Both the position numbers and the translations under genes were made by a program. A DNA stretch of 9,532 bases from JANXSF01 sp031394025. GTDB taxonomy: Bacteria; Acidobacteriota; Terriglobia; Bryobacterales; Bryobacteraceae. The notes under the pieces were generated by a model. The model ran no database searches. It was not told the DNA's origin and saw only the letters and a program-made list of their open reading frames with translations. The stretch is from the NCBI GenBank assembly GCA_031394025.1, contig JANMWO010000644.1:1-9532 (forward strand). Reading direction: 5' to 3'. Positions 1 through 6,918 of this stretch are shown in pieces (positions within the stretch are counted from its first letter, which is position 1; each line of letters opens with the position of its first letter).

Positions 1-149
1 TTTTACCCGTAATTTTTTTTATTCCCCGCGCACGGCCCGACCCAGCGGGCATTTTACGCTGCGCCGTTTTTCACCCCCCACCCACGCCGATAACAACAAT
101 TTAGGCCAGGGAGCCACAGGTTATCCCAACGACGATTGGAGATTCTACA

Positions 150-173
150 GGGTGGTGCCCCATCTAACCACCC
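150..173 (-). terminator. Hairpin downstream of rtcA, possible operon 3' end
   Basis: A 7-bp perfect stem (GGGTGGT at 150-156 pairing with ACCACCC at 167-173) with a 10-base loop starts 25 bases beyond the rtcA stop codon. In the minus-strand transcript no uridine run follows, so it is not a textbook intrinsic terminator. It could protect a 3' end or mark a Rho-dependent end. The remaining 1-149 bases show no credible coding region. Only a weak 5-bp GCCCG/CGGGC hairpin near 37-51 is visible there. Confidence 0.3.
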
Positions 174-198
174 AACTTCGGGATTCAGGTTAATCAAT

Positions 199-1227
199 TC
201 AAAATCCCGAAGAACTTTCAACATTCACCTGGACGAACCCATCCCTTTCCGTGAAGTCAAATCGAATGGGTAAAAACTTTTCAATGACGCTGCTATTCGT
301 CCGCGCATGCAAATTGATTTTCATGGCAGTGAACGATCCACCACCAGCTAAAGCCATTGGCAGCAGTAATTGATCCGTTAGATGTTCGCCTGCTGATGCC
401 TTGGATACTAAGTATTCCTGTGCATCCCGGGCGGCATCGCTGCCCACCTTTTCCGCACTAACTCCAATAGCACCAAAAGCAGTAAAAAACTCGGTAACTT
501 CGGCAGTAGAAATTTCTACCATCAACACGTTGCCTGGACCTGCCGATTCGCGAGTGGCTTGAATCACTTGGGTTTCCGGACCCCAATTCAGAATGCTGGA
601 TGCAGTATCGGCTTCCCGTTGGGCAATCTGTCTTTTCAAGTTTGCGACAACTGCAATTACACGACGCGACGCGATTTCACCGCGCTCAGGAAGGTGCAGA
701 TAGGAAAGCGATTCCACTGGTTGGATATCAGCAGAAAAGCGACCACCACCCGCCGGATAGAAGCCGTAACGTTCCAGCTTCAACTTGATTCCGGGCCCCA
801 TGCGTTCTACCAACGGGACATAGGTTCGCTCCAAAAATTCATAGGGGGGCGCGGCAGAATTGTGCGTTCCCCCCTCAATTACAACTCGGCTGGGGCCTGA
901 AGCAAGCATCAACGCGGGCAGTACTGTCTGGAATACAAGCGTGCCACTGCCAGCCGTGCCGACAGCAAAATGATACTCGCCTGCACGGATTTTACCGGGT
1001 GAAAAAGCAAGTGTAGTGGAACCCAGCGTGGCCCCATCCACCGTTGCTCCACTTACTTCCGCCGATGCCAGGACCGCTGTCAAATGCTGACGCAGCAGCC
1101 CTGGCTTTTTACGACCGGCTCGGATGTTTTCAATCTGGAACGATTTTCCTGTGACCAGCGCAAGGCTCAGCGAAGTACGCAAAATCTGTCCCCCGCCTTC
1201 ACCAACTGACCCATCGATCCGAATCAT
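199..1227 (-). CDS. rtcA: RNA 3'-terminal phosphate cyclase RtcA
   Basis: RtcA uses ATP to convert an RNA 3'-phosphate into a 2',3'-cyclic phosphate through a covalent histidine-AMP intermediate; it acts in the cytoplasm. The 342-residue product has the family's usual length (about 340). It opens with the signature IDGSVGEGGGQILRTSL, followed by ENIRAGRKKPGL and HFAVGTAGSGTLVFQT. The nucleotidyl-accepting histidine is expected in the motif NLHARTN, at His307, which aligns with His309 of E. coli RtcA by my recollection of that sequence. The ATG at 1227 is preceded by AGGTGAGG at a proper distance. The gene lies 29 bases downstream of rtcB and is the last gene of the operon, so it is presumably co-transcribed from the sigma-54 promoter upstream of rsr. 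No damage or missing motif is seen. Confidence 0.97.
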   Translation of the reverse strand: MIRIDGSVGEGGGQILRTSLSLALVTGKSFQIENIRAGRKKPGLLRQHLTAVLASAEVSGATVDGATLGSTTLAFSPGKIRAGEYHFAVGTAGSGTLVFQTVLPALMLASGPSRVVIEGGTHNSAAPPYEFLERTYVPLVERMGPGIKLKLERYGFYPAGGGRFSADIQPVESLSYLHLPERGEIASRRVIAVVANLKRQIAQREADTASSILNWGPETQVIQATRESAGPGNVLMVEISTAEVTEFFTAFGAIGVSAEKVGSDAARDAQEYLVSKASAGEHLTDQLLLPMALAGGGSFTAMKINLHARTNSSVIEKFLPIRFDFTERDGFVQVNVESSSGF

Positions 1228-1256
1228 GATTCCTCACCTGTTTCCTTAAATAGTGC

Positions 1257-2489
1257 TCAGCCCTTTACACAAACAACCTGACGCAGCGTGTGGACAATAT
1301 CCACTAAGTCTGCCTGCGCCGCCATTACCGCTTCAATTGACTTATACGCCGCCGGAGTTTCATCAATCACGTCTTCATCTTTGCGACATTCCACACCTTC
1401 AGTCATCCGCATATGATCAGCCACTGTAAAGCGTCGCTTCGCTTCGTTACGGGACATGGCCCGGCCAGCCCCGTGGCTGCAACTGCAGAAGCTTTCCTGG
1501 TTACCCTTGCCGCGAACAATGTAGGAACGTGCACCCATGCTGCCAGGGATGATCCCCATATCACCTTCACGAGCCCGTACAGCACCTTTGCGGGTGATCA
1601 ACACGTTTTCCCCGTAGTGCGCTTCACGAGCCACATAATTATGGTGGCAATTGATGGCCTTCAATTCCGCACTAAATGACGGCAGTTGTCCAGTACTACG
1701 AACTGCGCCAATGATCTGTTCCATCATCAGATCACGATTGCGTCGCGCATAATCCTGCGCCCATTCCACCGCCTCCACGTAGTCATTGAAATGATCCGTG
1801 TGTTCAGGAAAATAGGCCAAATCAATATCGGGAAGGTTAATAAAAAACCGGCGCATATCCTTGCGAGCCAGTTCAATGAAGTAACTCCCCATGCGGTTGC
1901 CCACTCCGCGCGACCCGCTATGCAGCATGAACCAAACGCTTTCCGATTCGTCCAAACAAACTTCAATAAAGTGATTCCCAGTTCCAAGCGTTCCCAGATG
2001 ATTGGCGTGATTTCCACGATCCAACTTCGGATGTTTCGCCAACACAGCGTCATAGCGAGACTTCAATTCCTGACCCCAAACCTGTTCCGTATTCGTAGGA
2101 ATATTGTGCCAGGCACCGCGGTCGCCGGGTCCACCATGGTTAGTACGACCGTGGGGAACCGCCGTTTCAATGGCCAAACGAATGTCCTTTAAGTTGTCTG
2201 GAAGATCGCGGGCATTGAGGCTGGTTTGAACGGCCATCATGCCACAACCAATATCCACCCCAACGGCAGCCGGAATAATAGCACCCTTTGTTGGAATCAC
2301 GCTGCCGATGGTTGCACCAACACCCCAATGAACATCAGGCATGGCCGCAATCCATTTGAAGACGAACGGCAATTGCGCGGCATTGGTCAATTGCAGTCGA
2401 GCTTGATCTTCAAGCTGAACACCTTTGGTCCAAGCCTTAATCGGCACTCCCTTTTCGGGTAGGATAACGTTATAGTTCGTTTCTGACAT
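1257..2489 (-). CDS. rtcB: RNA-splicing ligase RtcB
   Basis: RtcB is a GTP- and Mn2+-dependent ligase that joins RNA ends bearing a 3'-phosphate or 2',3'-cyclic phosphate to a 5'-OH. The 410-residue product closely resembles E. coli RtcB (408 residues) along its whole length. Visible motifs include MPDVHWGVGATIGSVIP, metal-binding VGVDIGCGM with Asp79 and Cys82, LGTLGTGNHFIE, MLHSGSRGVGN, INCHHNYV, and SCSHGAGRAMSR carrying the histidine that takes GMP (His339, equivalent to His337 in E. coli). The C-terminus YTLRQVVCVKG is nearly unchanged from the enterobacterial enzyme. The start is fixed by a strong AAAGGAG eight bases upstream of the ATG. It follows the second Y-RNA-like element by about 35 bases and precedes rtcA by 29. 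Function is certain at family level; the physiological substrates are inferred (nicked tRNA, rRNA or the Y RNAs next door). Confidence 0.98.
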   Translation of the reverse strand: MSETNYNVILPEKGVPIKAWTKGVQLEDQARLQLTNAAQLPFVFKWIAAMPDVHWGVGATIGSVIPTKGAIIPAAVGVDIGCGMMAVQTSLNARDLPDNLKDIRLAIETAVPHGRTNHGGPGDRGAWHNIPTNTEQVWGQELKSRYDAVLAKHPKLDRGNHANHLGTLGTGNHFIEVCLDESESVWFMLHSGSRGVGNRMGSYFIELARKDMRRFFINLPDIDLAYFPEHTDHFNDYVEAVEWAQDYARRNRDLMMEQIIGAVRSTGQLPSFSAELKAINCHHNYVAREAHYGENVLITRKGAVRAREGDMGIIPGSMGARSYIVRGKGNQESFCSCSHGAGRAMSRNEAKRRFTVADHMRMTEGVECRKDEDVIDETPAAYKSIEAVMAAQADLVDIVHTLRQVVCVKG

Positions 2490-2496
2490 TTTGGTG

Positions 2497-2503
2497 CTCC
2501 TTT
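2497..2503 (-). promoter_or_regulatory. Shine-Dalgarno site of rtcB
   Basis: The minus strand reads AAAGGAG, ending seven bases before the rtcB ATG. It is the strongest ribosome site in the operon and lies just outside the closing stem of the second Y-RNA-like element. rtcB translation therefore starts cleanly after the RNA block rather than by coupling to rsr. Confidence 0.8.
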
Positions 2504-2524
2504 AATTCTCTTTCAACCCAATCC

Positions 2525-2640
2525 ATTTAAGCTGGCGACAAAATTGACGAGATTTCCTGATCCGTAGTTTGAAAACGAATCAGGGCGGGAGTCGAACCCG
2601 CAATAACCATGTACTCCCATCGGCATTCGCCAACTAAATA
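2525..2640 (-). ncRNA. Second Y RNA-like element, T arm but no D arm (YrlB-like)
   Basis: The ends pair as AGTTGGCGA (2627-2635, read on the minus strand) with TCGCCAGCT (2530-2538), nine pairs with one wobble. This stem carries GGCGAATG on the 5' side and UUUUGUCGCC on the 3' side, the same motif pair as in the neighbouring RNA. It resembles the GNCGAA(N)G / UUNGNC Ro60-binding consensus that I recall for bacterial Y RNAs. A second helix, GATGGGA/TCTCGTC, follows. Inside are a full T arm (2585-2601: GCGGG, loop TTCGACT, CCCGC) and, stacked on it, an 8-bp acceptor-like stem (2577-2584 with 2556-2563, one G-U) closed by a 13-base loop. Only AAA separates that stem from the lower helix, so there is no room for a D arm. 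No CCA is encoded. It abuts the first RNA and precedes rtcB. Confidence 0.78.
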
Positions 2641-2791
2641 ATTAAACCTGCGGCGACAAAAGTGGAGAAAATCGCGCTCTACCGCTGAGCTACTGCCCCA
2701 TAAAAATTTATTGGTGGAGCAGCCCGGAATCGAACCGGGGACCGCGCATTGGGTTAAATGTAATTCCTCCTGCATTCGCCGCAGGTCTAAC
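2641..2791 (-). ncRNA. First Y RNA-like element with circularly permuted tRNA-like domain (YrlA-like)
   Basis: Y RNAs bind the Ro60 ring and tether or gate it. The terminal stem is 11 perfect pairs, ACCTGCGGCGA (2776-2786, minus-strand reading) with TCGCCGCAGGT (2646-2656), and extends about five more A-U/G-U pairs outward. It holds the GGCGAATG and UUUUGUCGCC motif pair expected for Ro binding. The distal part is tRNA-like but in permuted order: T arm 2723-2739 (CCCGG, TTCGATT, CCGGG), 3' acceptor strand CTGCTCC 2716-2722, ACCA 2712-2715, linker ATAAATTTTTAT, 5' acceptor strand GGGGCAG 2693-2699, D arm 2676-2690 (GCTC, AGCGGTA, GAGC). The two acceptor strands pair over all seven positions with one G-U. 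The 5' end lies about 8 bases past the rsr stop codon, so it is made as part of the rsr-rtcBA transcript unless it has an unseen promoter. Two ordinary tRNA genes are ruled out because neither half has its partner in standard order. Confidence 0.87.
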
Positions 2792-2798
2792 TGACTAA

Positions 2799-4346
2799 CT
2801 ACGCGTTTTCAATTCGAGAAACCCAGTGGTCTGCTTCCAGTTTGTCCGTTGCGAACAACGAAACTAACTCGAATACATGATCTGAGAATCCTCCAATATT
2901 CAATACATCGGCCCGTTCCGAAGCTTGTGTTGTGGCATAGGGTTGAACGTCCAAACACACCAGGCGCGCCCGTGGATTCCGTTGTCGAAATTTCGCCCAC
3001 TCGGCCATCAACTCAGTTCCCCGCCCACGACCCTGGTCCACCCACGATTGGTTGTCGGAAACGAAGATCACCAAATCTGCCTTCATCTTCTTGCGATTCA
3101 AAAAGCGAACCGGTGCACTGCAATTGGTTCCACCTCCACCGATGGCTGCCATCTTTAGAGCATTGGTCATTACGCTATCACGGGCATTTAATTCCAACGG
3201 AACAACCTCCTGTTCAAACGGCAGTATGGTGGCACTGCGATTCTTTCGCAAAACCGCAGCGGCAACTAATGCCGCCACATCAATGCAACGGACTTTCGTG
3301 GAAGCTCCCACACGTTCCCCCGTCACCGGGCTAGACATGGAACCGGAAACATCGGGGCAGACCACCACCGATCCTTCTATGTTGGGCACATTGCTAATGG
3401 CTATTTCCATTGCGTCCTGTAAAGCATCCCGCAGTAACTTGGGCACGTTGGCATCACAGTTTTGATATACTGCTAACAGTTGATATGGAAACACGCGGGC
3501 ACGCTCAATTTCCTTGGCGTCGCCTAGCCGCTTTGCAACCTGACGAACCAGATCCAAATTTTCAAATGCTCCATGCCGGGCAAACGTATTCAAGTTCATC
3601 CGTGTGGTCTGCCAGGAAGCGTTGCGGGCAATGGCAACCCAATCCTGCTTGCTCAACGGCAATGCCGTCAGCATGGTGAACGGCAGGTTTGGGACTGCAC
3701 CTGCTTCGCCCTTTTTGAACTGCTCAAACTGAACCACTAATTCAGGTAGAGCTTTCACTTCATGCGAGCGACCCAACATATACCCATAAAACGCCTGCCG
3801 ACGCGCGCTCTGCGGTTTCGGATGAACCATCTTCACAATGTCGGAAAGTGATGGGTTCTGCCCAACACTGGAACTGAACAACGCATCCTCATCGCGGCTG
3901 GTGAGCCATTCGCGCACCAGCCGCTTGGGAGCGGTTCCCAAGGACTTCCGGCCAACCACCCCGGAACGAATAATTTGGACATAAGTCCGCAGCATACGAG
4001 TGTTGTCAATCACTCGGGCGAACACTGCTTCATGCAGCTTCGCATCGCGTGCGGCCAGCCAAGCGCACAAAAATGCTGGCATGTCCTTCAAAAAAGCCTT
4101 CTCCCGACTGTAGATTGCAACGCGAGCCACAAACGCAGGTTCAACCGTTTCGCAAAGTTCCAGAACCCGATTCAATTGCTGTTCCGAAGTTGCGTAGTAA
4201 GTGCGGCCAAAGCAACCCGTAGCGGCAAACTGAGCCAGTGCCTGCTTGGGTGCCAGTTTGTAAGCTGGTGCATTCTCATCGTTTACTGCATCCGTTGTTG
4301 GGATCAATGCCTGACGGAGGCTGGCGAAAAGTGTTGTGTTTGCCAT
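2799..4346 (-). CDS. rsr: Bacterial Ro60 ortholog Rsr (TROVE domain RNA-binding protein)
   Basis: Rsr is a ring-shaped RNA-binding protein that holds the ends of misfolded RNAs in its central hole and Y RNA on its outer face; in bacteria it works with ribonucleases such as PNPase. The 515-residue product has the TROVE HEAT-repeat ring in about residues 1-320 (for example YKLAPKQALAQFAATGCFG near the N-terminus). A C-terminal von Willebrand A-like domain follows from about residue 325. The metal-ion site is complete: DVSGS (Asp332, Ser334, Ser336), Thr407 in GGGGTN, and Asp431 in FVSDNQSW. The ATG at 4346 opens MANTTLFASLRQAL; its ribosome site is weak. It is the first gene after the sigma-54 promoter and is followed within 8 bases by its probable RNA partners, the arrangement known from Salmonella rsr-yrlBA-rtcBA. 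Confidence 0.95.
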   Translation of the reverse strand: MANTTLFASLRQALIPTTDAVNDENAPAYKLAPKQALAQFAATGCFGRTYYATSEQQLNRVLELCETVEPAFVARVAIYSREKAFLKDMPAFLCAWLAARDAKLHEAVFARVIDNTRMLRTYVQIIRSGVVGRKSLGTAPKRLVREWLTSRDEDALFSSSVGQNPSLSDIVKMVHPKPQSARRQAFYGYMLGRSHEVKALPELVVQFEQFKKGEAGAVPNLPFTMLTALPLSKQDWVAIARNASWQTTRMNLNTFARHGAFENLDLVRQVAKRLGDAKEIERARVFPYQLLAVYQNCDANVPKLLRDALQDAMEIAISNVPNIEGSVVVCPDVSGSMSSPVTGERVGASTKVRCIDVAALVAAAVLRKNRSATILPFEQEVVPLELNARDSVMTNALKMAAIGGGGTNCSAPVRFLNRKKMKADLVIFVSDNQSWVDQGRGRGTELMAEWAKFRQRNPRARLVCLDVQPYATTQASERADVLNIGGFSDHVFELVSLFATDKLEADHWVSRIENA

Positions 4347-4374
4347 ATGTTTGATTCGCTTTCTGTCTTTATAG

Positions 4375-4394
4375 AATGCAGTTGGACGACCAAA
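4375..4394 (-). promoter_or_regulatory. Sigma-54 (-24/-12) promoter of the rsr-Y RNA-rtcBA operon
   Basis: On the minus strand TTTGG, ten bases, then GCATT gives the invariant GG and GC dinucleotides (4390-4391 and 4378-4379) with the exact 10-base spacing of sigma-54 promoters. The downstream half reads CTGCA, close to the TTGCA consensus; the middle CAC of the upstream half is not conserved. Transcription would start near 4366, leaving about 20 bases before the rsr ATG. An RtcR-type activator gene directly upstream makes the assignment much stronger than the motif alone. Confidence 0.7.
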
Positions 4395-4404
4395 CCGTAA
4401 GTCA

Positions 4405-4437
4405 TTGCTTCCAAATCAGTTGCTAACTTTACTTGCT
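4405..4437. promoter_or_regulatory. Candidate RtcR upstream binding region (TTGCT repeats)
   Basis: Three copies of TTGCT occur at 4405-4409, 4420-4424 and 4433-4437 on the plus strand, spaced 15 and 13 bases. They lie upstream of the sigma-54 promoter on the rsr side and just ahead of rtcR. An enhancer site for RtcR is expected in such a divergent gap, but no strong dyad is visible. I saw no decisive -35/-10 pair or ribosome site for rtcR itself; TAAGAT at 4454-4459 is the nearest -10-like hexamer. Confidence 0.3.
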
Positions 4438-4479
4438 CAGCGCTAATAGTATTTAAGATAAAAGCTTAGAATATAAGAT

Positions 4480-6075
4480 ATGCCAACCGTTGTGATCGGC
4501 CTGCTGGGTGCTAGTCTCGATCAGGGAAAGAGTGCCGATCGCTGGCAGACTTGGCGACCCTCGGTTGCCCTCTGCAATCAGCCCGATCTCATCGTAAGCC
4601 GCTTTGAGCTCTTGTATGGCCAACGCGATACGGCACTGGCCGCATTGGTGCGGAAAGACATTCATAGTGTCTCGCCGGAAACCGATGTCCGCTTGCACTT
4701 AGTGGAATTCGGGGATCCATGGGATTTTGAACAGGTTTACGAAACTCTTTTTGCCTTTGCCAAAAACTATCCATTTGACGATGCCGATGATTATTTAATC
4801 CACATCACTACTGGCACCCACGTGGCTCAAATTTGTTTATTTCTGTTGACGGAATCGCGCTGGCTGCCGGGGCGTTTGCTGCAGTGTTCTCCAGATCGGA
4901 ATCGCTCAGCAGCAGGAACAATCAAAGTGATCGATCTGGATTTGTCGCGCTACGACGGAATTGCATCGCGGTTTCAGCAGGAGCAATTGGAAGGCGTTTC
5001 ATTTCTGAAGGGTGGGATTGAGACTCGCAATCCAGCGTTTAATCGCATTATTGAACGCATTGAGCAGGTTGCTTTGGCTACCAAAGATTCCTTGCTATTG
5101 ATGGGCCCAACGGGTGCTGGTAAATCGCGTTTGGCGAGACGAATTTATGAACTAAAGAAAGTTCGGCACACAGTCAAGGGTGAATTTGTCGACGTGAATT
5201 GTGCAACGCTGCGCGGCGATGGGGCCATGTCTACCTTGTTCGGACATACCAAGGGAGCTTTTACCGGTGCACTGAAAGATAGGGCGGGATTGCTGCGTAC
5301 GGCTGATGGCGGTGTTTTGTTCCTCGACGAAATTGGGGAGCTTGGGCTGGATGAGCAGGCCATGTTACTGCGGGCGTTGGAAGAGAAAACATTTCTGCCA
5401 ATGGGTTCAGACAAAGAAACGCGAAGTGACTTCCAGTTGATTGCTGGTACCAATCGGGACCTATCGGCTGCGGTTCATCAAGGCCGCTTTCGGGAAGATC
5501 TGCTTGCGCGGATAAATCTATGGACCTTTTACCTGCCCGGCCTTCGAACGCGTCCTGAAGACATTGAACCAAATCTGCAATTTGAGCTGGACCAGTTGGC
5601 GAAGAAGACGGGGAATCGGGTGACCCTCAGCAAAGAGGCTCGGCAGAAGTTTCTGGACTTTGCGCTGTCGTCCAGGGCCTTGTGGAAGAGTAACTTTCGC
5701 GACCTGAATGCAGCCGTGGCACGCATGTCCACCTTGTCATTGGGAGGGCGGATTTCTGTTGATGTGGTGGAGGAAGAAATCCAACGTTTAACCCTTTCCT
5801 GGGCCGATTCTGTTGGCGCTGGTACCGATGACCGGCTGCGGCAATGGATTGGTGTGGAACGGCTGGCCGAGCTGGATTTATTTGATCGTGAACAACTAAG
5901 TCAAGTGCTGGCGGTGTGCCTGCGAAGTCGATCCCTGTCAGAAGCTGGCCGCACGTTGTTTGGTGTTTCGCGGGAACGGAAAACAACCACCAACGATGCC
6001 GACCGACTAAGAAAGTATCTCAGCCGGTTTGGGATTGACTGGGCTGAAATTACTCGCCACGGATTGAGTGATTAA
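4480..6075 (+). CDS. rtcR: RtcR, CARF-AAA+ sigma-54-dependent activator of the RNA repair operon
   Basis: RtcR binds enhancer DNA and remodels the sigma-54 polymerase to switch on rtcBA. The 531-residue product matches E. coli RtcR (532 by recollection) throughout. The N-terminal CARF domain (about 1-180) starts MPTVVIGLLGASLD and includes the ligand-pocket stretch HITTGTH at 108-114. The AAA+ domain has Walker A GPTGAGKS (209-216), the sigma-54 contact loop GAFTGA (259-264), Walker B VLFLDE (279-284) and a probable arginine finger region around FREDLLARINLW. The C-terminal helix-turn-helix region contains LSEAGRTLFGVSRE and NDADRLRKYLSRFGIDW. It is divergent from rsr across a 133-base gap containing the sigma-54 promoter. 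Its stop codon overlaps that of the convergent gntR gene. The inducer is not shown by sequence; RNA fragments with 2',3'-cyclic phosphate ends are the family hypothesis. Confidence 0.97.
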   Translation: MPTVVIGLLGASLDQGKSADRWQTWRPSVALCNQPDLIVSRFELLYGQRDTALAALVRKDIHSVSPETDVRLHLVEFGDPWDFEQVYETLFAFAKNYPFDDADDYLIHITTGTHVAQICLFLLTESRWLPGRLLQCSPDRNRSAAGTIKVIDLDLSRYDGIASRFQQEQLEGVSFLKGGIETRNPAFNRIIERIEQVALATKDSLLLMGPTGAGKSRLARRIYELKKVRHTVKGEFVDVNCATLRGDGAMSTLFGHTKGAFTGALKDRAGLLRTADGGVLFLDEIGELGLDEQAMLLRALEEKTFLPMGSDKETRSDFQLIAGTNRDLSAAVHQGRFREDLLARINLWTFYLPGLRTRPEDIEPNLQFELDQLAKKTGNRVTLSKEARQKFLDFALSSRALWKSNFRDLNAAVARMSTLSLGGRISVDVVEEEIQRLTLSWADSVGAGTDDRLRQWIGVERLAELDLFDREQLSQVLAVCLRSRSLSEAGRTLFGVSRERKTTTNDADRLRKYLSRFGIDWAEITRHGLSD

Positions 6076-6731
6076 GCAGTGGTGGCAACCTTTCCGTCAG
6101 AGTTGAAAAAAGACTGATAGCTTCCTTGAATATGAGCACGAACTTCCTGTTCAATGGTTTCTTTATTGCCACTTTGCATGGCTTCTACCAGGGCTTGGTG
6201 TGAAGACGAATTTTCATACTGCTCTGGTTTCAAGAAGGCAAATAACGGAGTGGAAAGCTGTTCCAACATGCGCGAAAAAACCGGGCTACCTGCTTTCCCC
6301 CAAATGAATTGGTGGAAATCCATATCGGCAATAGCCTTTTCATAATCGGTGGTCTCTTCGGTGGATTGGTTCATCAGTGCCACTTTCATTCGCAATTCTT
6401 CCAACTCGCCGGAGCTCATGGCTTCAGCAGCTTTCACGGCGGCCAGTGGTTCCAACGCCATGCGTATGGTGAGGCGGTCCAGAACTTCTTCTGACGTCAA
6501 AACAGTAACTTGAGTTTTACGATTTTTGTGACGCACCACTAATCCCGCTTGTTCCAGTTGCACCAATGCCTCTCTGACAGTGGCTTGACTCACGTTCAAC
6601 CAGCGGGCGACTTGTATTTCAGGTAACTGCTCACCGGGTTTGAACTTACCTTGAAATAGAGCTTCTTTTAATATTCCAAATACCTGACGTGAAAGCGAAT
6701 CGGCGCGTACCGGTTCGGGAAGGGGCTTCAT
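6072..6731 (-). CDS. GntR family (FadR/FCD subfamily) transcriptional regulator
   Basis: This is a DNA-binding regulator whose C-terminal FCD domain senses a small organic acid. With the chosen start it has 219 residues. A winged helix-turn-helix fills about residues 12-75 (PGEQLPEIQVARWLNVSQATVREAL and QLEQAGLVV). An all-helical FCD domain follows, with the usual metal or ligand residues: Asp136/Asp138 and His140 in ADMDFHQF, His178 in SSSHQAL and His200 in VRAHIQ. The ATG at 6731 is preferred because GAGGAG sits six bases upstream. An in-frame ATG at 6770 would add 13 residues, but its AAAGGGG is only two bases from the start. The gene is third behind the dehydrogenase and aldolase genes, so it probably controls them. 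It converges on rtcR and shares the TTAA at 6072-6075. Effector unknown. Confidence 0.92.
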   Translation of the reverse strand: MKPLPEPVRADSLSRQVFGILKEALFQGKFKPGEQLPEIQVARWLNVSQATVREALVQLEQAGLVVRHKNRKTQVTVLTSEEVLDRLTIRMALEPLAAVKAAEAMSSGELEELRMKVALMNQSTEETTDYEKAIADMDFHQFIWGKAGSPVFSRMLEQLSTPLFAFLKPEQYENSSSHQALVEAMQSGNKETIEQEVRAHIQGSYQSFFNSDGKVATTA

Positions 6732-6737
6732 CGTTAA

Positions 6738-6743
6738 CTCCTC
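6738..6743 (-). promoter_or_regulatory. Shine-Dalgarno site deciding the gntR start
   Basis: The minus strand reads GAGGAG, then six bases, then the ATG at 6731. This spacing is ideal and supports the internal start over the longer reading frame from 6770. Confidence 0.65.
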
Positions 6744-6867
6744 TAAAGTAACTGCCTGTAATCCAGACATGTCCCCTTTGAGGCAGTCAACATAAAAACG
6801 TGCTTTCAGGCCGGGGGGTGAGCCTTTGCCGTAAAACTGACCTCTTGTTGCCCGACCATTGTCCTAT

Positions 6868-6890
6868 TATTTGATACTAATTTGCAAATA
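6868..6890. promoter_or_regulatory. Inverted repeat TATTTG-N11-CAAATA, candidate regulator operator or promoter
   Basis: TATTTG at 6868-6873 and CAAATA at 6885-6890 form a 6-bp inverted repeat with an 11-base spacer. It lies in an A/T-rich patch between the aldolase stop and the gntR start. The half-site spacing suits a dimeric regulator, and the A/T richness suits a promoter for gntR. I found no convincing -35/-10 pair here and no terminator in this 187-base gap, so read-through from the aldolase gene is also possible. Confidence 0.3.
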
Positions 6891-6918
6891 TGAAGAATAA
6901 ATAAGGTTGTGGCGTCCT

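Noticed and set aside
37..80. Terminator for either strand in the G+C-rich left edge
   Set aside because: Only 5-bp stems form and the T runs are not directly after a stem on the relevant strand.
2581..2739. Two ordinary or broken tRNA genes
   Set aside because: The T arm at 2723-2739 precedes the D arm at 2676-2690 in the transcript. The 7-bp acceptor pairing is between those two halves, and the second T arm pairs with its own downstream strand. No standard D-anticodon-T order exists.
2527..2775. An 82-codon minus-strand reading frame through the rsr-rtcB gap
   Set aside because: It crosses both structured RNAs, has no family features, and its apparent Cys/Arg-rich sequence is simply translated T-arm and D-arm DNA.
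4351..4375. A sigma-70 promoter for rsr using TATAAA near 4368
   Set aside because: The only TTGGTC-like -35 is 14 bases away, too short a spacing, and the same bases fit the sigma-54 pattern better.
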